A stretch of DNA of 64,000 nt from Nomia melanderi (Eukaryota; Arthropoda; Insecta; Hymenoptera; Halictidae), in NCBI RefSeq assembly GCF_051020985.1, contig NW_027475148.1, positions 1,364,001-1,428,000 on the forward strand. The letters run 5' to 3'. Positions 56,687-64,000 of the stretch are shown one piece after another; position 1 is the first letter of the stretch; each line of letters begins with the position of its first letter. A model generated the notes under the pieces. That model was given only the letters and a program-made list of their open reading frames with translations. It searched no databases and had not been told where the DNA came from. The translations under genes were made by a program, and so were the position numbers.

Positions 56687-59358
56687 TTGCGCTATCTGTA
56701 ATAGCACCCGAGATATCACCAGATATATATTGGATTTTTCCCTGACCCTGAGTGTCCGGCCCCATGAGACGGTGGTTTTCTCGTCCCCTGGTGGTCCGAG
56801 GTCTTTCCTGCTGCACAGATTCATGCGACAGGGCCTCCCGCAGAAAATGCACTTGGATTTATTGCGCTATATCTAATAGCACCCGAGATATCACCAGATA
56901 TATATTGGATTTTTCCCCGACCATGAGTGACCGGCCCCATGAGACTGTAGTTTTCTCGGCCCTTGGTGGTCCGAGGTCGTTCCCGCTGCACAGATTCATG
57001 CGCCAGGGCGTCCTACAGACAATGCACTTTGATTTATTGCGCTATCTGTAATAGCACCCGAGATATCACCAGATATATATTGGATTTTTCCCTCACCCTG
57101 AGTGTCCGGCCCCATGAGACGGTGGATTTCTCGTCCCCTGGTGGTCCGAGGTCGTTCCCGCTGCACAGATGCATGCGCCAGGGCCTCCCGCAGAAAATGC
57201 ACTTTGGGTTATTGCGCTACCTCTAATAGCACCCGAGATATCACCAGATATATATTGGTTTTTTCCCTGACCCTGAGTGTCCGGCCCCATGTGTCGGTGG
57301 TTTTCTTCGCCCCTGGTGGTCCCAGGTCGTTCCCGCTGCACAGATTCATGCGCCAGGGCTACCTGCAGACACTGCACTTTGATTTATCGCGCGATCTGTA
57401 ATAGCACCCGAGATATCACCAGATATATGCTGGATTTTTCCATGACCTTGGGTGACGGATACCGAAAATCTGTAATTTTCTCGGCCCCTGGTGGTCCGAG
57501 GTCTTTCCCGCTGCACAGATTCATGCGCCAGGGCTTCCCGCTGACAATGCACTTTGATTTAGAGCACTATTTGTAATAGCACCCGAGATATCACCAGATA
57601 TATGCTGGATTTTTACATGACATTGGGTGACGGATACCGAAAATCTGTAATTTTCTCGGCCCCTGGTGGTCCGATGTCGCTCCTGCTGCACAGATTCATG
57701 CGCCAGGGCCTCCTGCAGACAATTCACTTTGGTTTATTGCGCTATCTCTAATAGCACCCGAGATATCACCAGATATATATTGGATTTTTCCCTGACCCTG
57801 AGTGTCCGGCCGCATGAGACGGTGGTTTTCTCGGCCCCTGGTGGTCCGAGGTCGTTCCCGCTGCACAGATTCATGCGCCAGGGCCTCCTGCAGATAATTC
57901 ACTTTGGTATATTGCGCTATCTCTAAGAGCACCCGAGGTATCACCAGATATATATTGGATTTTTCCCTGCCCCTGACAGTCCGGCCCCCTGAGGCGGTGG
58001 CTTTCTCGGCCCCTGGTGGTCATAGGTCGTTCCCGCTGCTCAGATTCACGGGCTAGGGCCTCCTGCAGATAATTCACTTTGATTTATTGCGCTCTCTCTA
58101 ATAGCACCCGAGATATGTCCAGATATATATTGATTTTTTCACTGACCCTGGGTGTCCGGCCCCATGTGTCGGTGGTTTGTTCGGCCCTTGGTGGTCCGAG
58201 GTCCTTCCCGCTGCACAGACCCATGCGCGGGGGCTCCCTGCAGATAATTCACTATGGATTATTGCGCTATCTGTAATAGCACCCGAGATATCACCAGATA
58301 TATATTAGATTTTTCCCTGACCCTGAGTGTCCGGCCCCATGAGACGGTGGTTGTCTCGGCCCCTGGTGGTCCGAGGTCGTTCCCGCTGCACAAATTCATG
58401 CGCCAGGGCCTCCTGCAGATAATTCACTTTGGTTTATTGCGCTATCCCTAATAGCACCCGAGATATCACCAGATATAAATTTGATTTTTCCCGGACCCTG
58501 AGTGTCCGGCCCCATGAGACGGCGGTTTTCTCGGCCCCTGGTGTGCCGACGTCGTTCCTGCTGCACAGATTCATGCGACAGCGCCTCCCGCAGAAAATGC
58601 ACTTTGATTTATTGCGCTATATCTAATAGCACCCGAGATATCACCAGATATATATTGGATTTTTCCCCGACCCTGAGTGACCGGCCCCATGAGACTGTAG
58701 TTTTCTCGGCCCCTGGTGGACCGAGGTCGTTCCCGCTGCTCAGATCCATGCGCCAGGGCCTCCTACAGACAATGCACTTTGATTTATTGCGCTATCTGTA
58801 ATAGCACCCGAGATATCACCAGATATATATTGGATTTTTCCCTGACCCTGAGTGTCCGGCCCCATGAGACGGTGGTTTTCTCGTCCCCTGGAGGTCCGAG
58901 GTCGTTCCTGCTGCACAGATTCATGCGACAGGGCCTCCCGCAGAAAATGCACTTTGATTTATTGCGCTATATCTAATAGCACCCGAGATATCACCAGATA
59001 TATATTGGATTTTTCCCCGACCCTGAGTGACCGGCCCCATGAGACTGTAGTTTTCTCGGCCCTTGGTGGTCCGAGGTCGTTCCCGCTGCACAGATTCATG
59101 CGCCAGGGCCTCCTACAGACAATGCACTTTGATTTATTGCGCTATCTGTAATAGCACCCGATATATCACCAGATATATATTGGATTTTTCCCTCACCCTG
59201 AGTGTCCGGCCCCATGAGACGGTGGATTTCTCGTCCCCTGGTGGTCCGAGGTCGTTCCCGCTGCACAGATGCATGCGCCAGGGCCTCCCGCAGAAAATGC
59301 ACTTTCGGTTATTGCGCTACCTCTAATAGCACCCGAGATATCACCAGATATATATTGG
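56687..59358 (+). repeat. 10/11/12-monomer HOR, copy 3 and partial copy 4
   Basis: The C monomer at 58,111 is again 1,925 bp on. After it one extra monomer (CTATCCCTAATAGC, GGCGGTTTTCTCGG, GGTGTGCCGACGT) is present, so the following segment matches copy 2/3 at offset 2,100 (58,640-59,358 with 56,540-57,258). Just before the C monomer lies an odd monomer with CTGCCCCTGACAGTCC, GGTGGTCATAGGTCG and CACGGGCTAGGGCC (57,960-58,070). The family ends at 59,358, where GGATTTTCCCC replaces GGTTTTTTCCC. Confidence 0.86.
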
Positions 59359-60183
59359 ATTTTCCCCTGAACCTGAGTGTCCGGCCCCATGAGACGGTGG
59401 TTCTCTCGGCCCCTGGTGGTCCAAGGTCGATCCCGCTGCCCAGATTCATGCGCAAGGGCCTCCTACGGACAATGCACTTTGATTTATTGCGCTATCTCTA
59501 ATGGCAACCGAGATATCACCAGATATATAATGGATTTTTCCCTGACCCTGACAGTCCGGACCCATGAGACGGTGGTTTTCTTGGCCCCTGGTGGTCCGAT
59601 GTCGTTCCCGCTGCACAGATTCATCCGCCAGGGCCTCCTGCACATAATTCACTTCGGTTTATTGCGCTATCTCTAATAGCACCCGAGATATCGCCAGATA
59701 TATATTGGATTTTTCCCTGACCCTGAGGGTCCGGCCCCATGAGACGGTGGTTTTCTCGGCCCCTGGTGGTCCGAGGCCGTTCCCGCTGCCCAGATTCATG
59801 CGGCAGGGCCTCCTGCAGATAATTCACTTTGATTTATTGCGCCATCTGTAATAGCACCCGAGATATCACCAGATATATGCTGGATTTTTACATGACATTG
59901 TGTGACTGATACCGAAAATGTGCAATTCTCTCGGCCCCTGGTGGTCCGATGTCGTTCCTGCTGCACAGATTCATGCGCCAGGGCCTCCTGCAGATAATTC
60001 ACTTTGGTTTATTGCGCTATCTCTAATAGCACCCGAGATATCACCAGACTTATATTGGATTTTCCCCTGAACCTTAGTGTCCGGCCCCATGAGACTGGGG
60101 TTTTCTCGGCCCCTGGTGGTCCGAGGTCGTTCCCGCTGCAGAGATTCATGCGCCAGGGCCTCCTACAGACAATGCACTTTGAT
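59359..60183 (+). repeat. Junction mosaic: 36-, 33- and 42-kb families
   Basis: The first monomer combines TTTCCCCTGAACCTGAGTG and GGTTCTCTCGG (as at 36.27 kb) with GCGCAAGGGCCTCCTACGGA (as at 33.73 kb). The next monomers follow the order of 33.8-34.2 kb (TAATGGCAACCGAG; GAGATATCGCC; B2). The B2 monomer at 59,900 has TGTGACTGATACCG and AAAATGTGCAATTC, changes seen nowhere else. Confidence 0.8.
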
Positions 60184-61058
60184 TTATTGCGCTATCTCTA
60201 ATAGCACCCGAGATATCACCAGATATATATTGGATTTTTCCCTGACCCTGAGTGTCCGGCCCCATGAGACGGTGGTTTTCTCGGCCCCTCGTGGTCCGAG
60301 GTCGTTTCCGCTGCCCAGATTCATGCGCCAGGGCCTCCTACAGACAATGCACTTTGATTTATTGCGCTATCTGTAATAGCACCCGAGATATCACCAGATG
60401 TATATTCGATTTTTCCCTGACCCTGAGTGTCCGGCCCCATGAGACGGTGGTTTTCTCGGCCCCTGGCGGTCCGAGGTCGTTCCCGCTGCCCAGATTCATG
60501 CGCCAGGGCCTCCTACAGACAATGGACTATGATTTATTGCGCTATCTCTAATGGCAACCGAGATATCACCAGATATATAATGGATTTTTCCCTGACCCTG
60601 ACAGTCCGGCCCCATGAGACGGTGGTTTTCTTGGCCCCTGGTGGTCCGAGGTCGTTCCCGCTGCACAGATTCATCCGCCAGGGCCTCCTGCACATAATTC
60701 ACTTTGGTTTATTGCGCTATCTCTAATAGCACCCGAGATATCGCCAGATATATATTGGATTTTTCCCTGACCCTGAGGGTCCGGCCCCATGAGACGGTGG
60801 TTTTCTCGGCCCCTGGTGGTCCGAGGCCGTTCCCGCTGCCCAGATTCATGCGGCAGGGCCTCCTGCAGATAATTCACTTTGATTTATTGCGCCATCTGTA
60901 ATAGCACCCGAGATATCACCAGATATATGCTGGATTTTTACATGACATTGTGTGACGGATACCGAAAATCTGTAATTCTCTCGGCCCCTGGTGGTCCGAT
61001 GTCGTTCCTGCTGCACAGATTCATGCGCAAGTTCCTCCTGCAGATAATTCACTTTGGT
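60184..61058 (+). repeat. 5-monomer HOR, copy 1 (875 bp)
   Basis: 60,184-61,113 matches 61,059-61,988 at offset 875, exactly 5 x 175. Order: plain A, GATGTATATTCG A, TAATGGCAACCGAG A, GAGATATCGCC A, B2 (60,950). The last three monomers also match about 33,830-34,305 and 42,405-42,879. Confidence 0.91.
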
Positions 61059-61988
61059 TTATTGCGCTATCTCTAATAGCACCCGAGATATCACCAGATA
61101 TATATTGGATTTTTCCCTGACCCTGAGTGTCCGGCCCCATGAGACGGTGGTTTTCTCGGCCCCTCGTGGTCCGAGGTCGTTCCCGCTGCCCAGATTCATG
61201 CGCCAGGGCCTCCTACAGACAATGCACTTTGATTTATTGCGCTATCTGTAATAGCACCCGAGATACCACCAGATGTATATTCGATTTTTCCCTGACCCTG
61301 AGTGTCCGGCCCCATGAGACGGTGGTTTTCTCGGCCCCTGGCGGTCCGAGGTCGTTCCCGCTGCCCAGATTCATGCGCCAGGGCCTCCTACAGACAATGG
61401 ACTATGATTTATTGCGCTATCTCTAATGGCAACCGAGATATCACCAGATATATAATGGATTTTTCCCTGACCCTGACAGTCCGGCCCCATGAGACGGTGG
61501 TTTTCTTGGCCCCTGGTGGTCCGAGGTCCTTCCCGCTGCACAGATTCATCCGCCAGGGCCTCCTGCACATAATTCACTTTGGTTTATTGCGCTATCTCTA
61601 ATAGCACCCGAGATATCGCCAGATATATATTGGATTTTTCCCTGACCCTGAGGGTCCGGCCCCATGAGACGGTGGTTTTCTCGGCCCCTGGTGGTCCGAG
61701 GCCGTTCCCGCTGCCCAGATTCATGCGGCAGGGCCTCCTGCAGATAATTCACTTTGATTTATTGCGCCATCTGTAATAGCACCCGAGATATCACCAGATA
61801 TATGCTGGATTTTTACATGACATTGTGTGACGGATACCGAAAATCTGTAATTCTCTCGGCCCCTGGTGGTCCGATGTCGTTCCTGCTGCACAGATTCATG
61901 CGCAAGTTCCTCCTGCAGATAATTCACTTTGGTTTATTGCGCTATCTCTAATAGCACCCGAGATATCACCAGATATATATTGGATTTT
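61059..61988 (+). repeat. 5-monomer HOR, copy 2
   Basis: Three differences from copy 1 were seen: GTCGTTCCCG for GTCGTTTCCG (about 61,178), GAGATACCACC for GAGATATCACC (about 61,266) and GTCCTTCCCG for GTCGTTCCCG (about 61,526). B2 monomer at 61,825. Confidence 0.9.
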
Positions 61989-64000
61989 CCCCTGACCCTG
62001 AGTGTCCGGCCCCATGAGACGGTGGTTTTCTCGGCCCCTGGTGGTCCGAGGTCGTTCCCGCTCCACAGATTCATGCGCCAGGGCCTCCTGCAGACAATGC
62101 GCTTTGATTTATCGCGCTATCTCTAATAGCACCCGAGATATCACCAGATATATAATGGATTTTTCCCTGACCCTGAGTGCCCGGCCTCATGTGTTGGTGG
62201 TTTTCTCGGCCCCTGGTGATCCGAGGTCGTTCCCGCTGCACAGATTCATGCGCCAGGGCCTCCTACACATAATTCACTTTAATTTATTGCGCCATCTGTA
62301 ATAGCACCCGAGATATCACCAGATATATGCTGGATTTTTACATGACATTGTGTGACGGATACCGAAAATCTGTAATTTTCTCGGCCCCTGGTGGTCCGAT
62401 GTCGTTCCTGCTGCACAGATTCATGCGCAAGTTCCTCCTGCAGATAATTCGCTTTGGTTTATTGCGCTATCTCTAATAGCACCCGAGATATCACCAGATA
62501 TATATTGGATTTTCCCCTGACCCTGAGTGTCCGGCCCCATGAGACGGTCGTTTTCTCGGCCCCTGGTGGTCCGAGGTCGTTTCCGCTCCACAGATTCATG
62601 CGCCAGGGCCTCCTGCAGACAATGCGCTTTGATTTATCGTGCTATCTCTAATGGCACCCGAGATATCACCAGATGTATAATGGATTTTTCCCTGACCCTG
62701 ACAGTCCGGCCCCATGAGACGGTGGTTTTCTCGGCCCCTGGTGGTCCGAGGTCGTTCCCGCTGCACAGATTCATGCGCCAGGGCTTCCTGCAGACAATGC
62801 ACTTTGATTTAGTGCGCTATCTGTAATAGCACCCTATATATCATCAGATATATATTTGATTTTTCCCTGACCCTGAGTGTCCGGCCCCATGAGACGGTGG
62901 TTTTCTCGGCCCCTGGTGGTCCGAGGTCGTTCCCGCTGCCCAGATTCATGCGCCAGGGCCTCCTGCAGACAATGCAATTTGATTTATCGCGCTATCTCTA
63001 ATAGCACCCGAGATATCACCAGATATATAATGGATTTTTCCCTGACCCTGAGTGCCCGGCCTCATGTGTTGGTGGTTTTCTCGGCCCCTGGTGATCCGAG
63101 GTCGTTCCCGCTGCACAGATTCATGCGCCAGGGCCTCCTACACATAATTCACTTTGGTTTATTGCGCTATCTCTAATAGCACCCGAGATATCACCAGATA
63201 TATATTGCATTTTCCCCTGACCCTGAGTGTCCGGCCACATTAGACGGTGGTTTTCTCGGCCCCTGGTGGTCCGAGATCGTTCCCGCTGCCCAGATTCATG
63301 CGCCAGGGCCTCCTGCACATAATTCACTTTGGTTTATTGCGCTATCTCTAATAGCACCCGAGATATCGCCAGATATATATTGGATTTTACCTGACCCTGT
63401 GTGTCCGGCCACATGAGACGGTGGTTTTCTCGGACGCTGGTGTTCCGAGGTCGTTCCCGCTGCCCAGATTCATGCGCCAGGGCCTCCTACAGACAATGCA
63501 CTTTGATGTATTGCGCTATCTGTAATAGCACCCGAGATATCACCGGATATATATTGGATTTTTCCCTGACCCTGAGTGTCCGGCCCAATGAGACGGTAGT
63601 TTTCTCGGCCCCTGGTGGTCCGATGTCGTTCCCGCTGCCCAGATTCATGCGGCATGGCCTCCTGCAGATAATTCACTTTGGTTTATTGCGCTATCTCTAA
63701 TAGCACCCGAGATATCACCAGACATATATTGGATTTTCCCCAGACCCTGAGTGTCCAGCCCCATGGGACTTTGGTTTTCTCGGCCCCTCGTGGTCCGAGG
63801 TCGTTCCCGCTGCCCAGATTCATGCGGCAGGGCCTCCTACAGACAATGCACTTTGATTTATTGCGCAATCTGTAATAGCACCGGAGATATCACCAGATAT
63901 ATATTGGATTTTTCCCTGACCCTGAGTTTCCGACCACATGAGACGGTGGTTTTCTCGGCCCCTGGTGGTCCGAGGTCGTTCCCGCTGCCCAGATTCATGC
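61989..64000 (+). repeat. Terminal mosaic, shared with 42-44 and 50 kb
   Basis: The CGCTCCACAGATTC and AATGCGCTTTGATTTATCG monomers resemble 43.0-43.4 kb. The GAGTGCCCGGCCTCATGTG monomer occurs at 62,170 and 63,045 (875 bp apart). 63,009-63,384 matches 50,237-50,612. 63,668-63,926 matches 44,072-44,330 (offset 19,596; ACATATATTGGATTTTCCCC, GAGTGTCCAGCCCCATGGGA). A B2 monomer is at 62,350. One monomer near 63,384 has a 2-bp shorter GGATTTTACCTGACC. The array continues past the window end. Confidence 0.83.

Larger units (their letters stand above)
1..64000 (+). repeat. Satellite DNA array, 175-bp monomer, about 366 head-to-tail copies
   Basis: The same unit recurs every 175 bp from the first base to the last. 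Landmarks in order are TAGCACCCGAGATATCACC, GATATATATTGGATTTTT, GTGTCCGGCCCCATGAGACG, TCTCGGCCCCTGGTGGTCCG, GTCGTTCCCGCTGCACAGAT, TCATGCGCCAGGGCCTCCT and ATTGCGCTATCTCTAA. Every copy reads in the same direction; I saw no inverted block and no foreign insertion. Indels are rare and small (1, 2, 3 or 6 bp), so nearly all copy-to-copy distances are multiples of 175 or miss by a traceable indel. The array runs past both window edges. The unit length and HOR organisation are typical of centromeric satellites such as 171-bp alpha satellite. Assigning this array to a centromere is inference, because no flanking or chromatin information is present. Confidence 0.97.

Noticed and set aside
1..64000. CRISPR-like periodicity
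   Set aside because: The period is 175 bp, there are no short identical repeats alternating with unique spacers, and there are no cas genes. The whole unit is conserved.
1..64000. Protein-coding tandem repeat or virus-derived repeat
   Set aside because: No frame is maintained across monomers, substitutions show no third-position bias by eye, and there is no recognisable domain, polymerase, integrase or long terminal repeat.
1..64000. Naming the satellite or species (for example frog 174-bp fcr1, primate 171-bp alphoid, plant 178-bp)
   Set aside because: Lengths are similar but I cannot match the sequence to any of these from memory. A search of repeat databases with the 32,731-32,905 monomer would decide it.

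Overview
The whole 64 kb window is one uninterrupted head-to-tail satellite DNA array. The monomer is 175 bp, so the window holds about 366 monomers, all on the same strand. I found no gene, RNA gene, transposon, inversion or unique-sequence gap. A 175-bp unit is close to nucleosome length. Together with nested higher-order repeats (HORs), this points to centromeric or pericentromeric heterochromatin of a eukaryote. The species cannot be told from the sequence, and I do not recognise the monomer as a named satellite. The consensus monomer (my own count) has 92 G+C in 175 (about 53%). It carries a roughly 40-bp AT-rich segment (GATATATATT, GGATTTTT) and 9 CpGs, an observed/expected ratio of about 0.75.

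Monomers fall into classes. Type A is the majority. Type B has the same length but carries a different sequence in one 36-bp block (18 of 36 positions differ). I located 44 B monomers plus 3 of a related B-prime form, about 13% of the array. Type C is a distinct haplotype (AGATATGTCC, GATTTTTTCACTGACCCTGG, CAGACCCATGCGCGGGG) present at about 11 places. A few monomers are A/B or A/C hybrids.

Layout: 1-10,638 is a 31-monomer HOR of 5,414 bp in two near-identical tandem copies; a third partial copy lies at 13,761-15,052 beyond a 3.1-kb mosaic. 15,053-20,489 is a B-rich mosaic with 5- and 9-monomer duplications. 20,490-23,910 holds an 11-monomer HOR (1,922 bp). 24,032-27,195 is a 9-monomer HOR (1,574 bp), followed by C-containing mosaic to about 32 kb. 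32,984-40,642 holds a 29-monomer repeat (5,075 bp) with a nested, almost perfect 9-monomer tandem duplication (1,575 bp) at 35,375-38,573, followed by a 2.0-kb copy at 40,947-42,961. 42,962-49,510 lacks B monomers and is built from 2-, 7-, 13- and similar-monomer steps. 49,511-52,650 is a mosaic of pieces also found at 20-23 kb. 53,012-59,358 is a 10/11/12-monomer HOR. 60,184-61,988 is a 5-monomer duplication (875 bp). The remainder mixes pieces shared with 33-34, 42-44 and 50 kb.

No genes work together here. The biology on display is satellite evolution: repeated in-register unequal exchange, within-monomer recombination, and a two-state sequence cassette that recalls the alternative A/B boxes of primate alpha satellite. 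All offsets and difference counts come from reading by eye, not from an alignment program.
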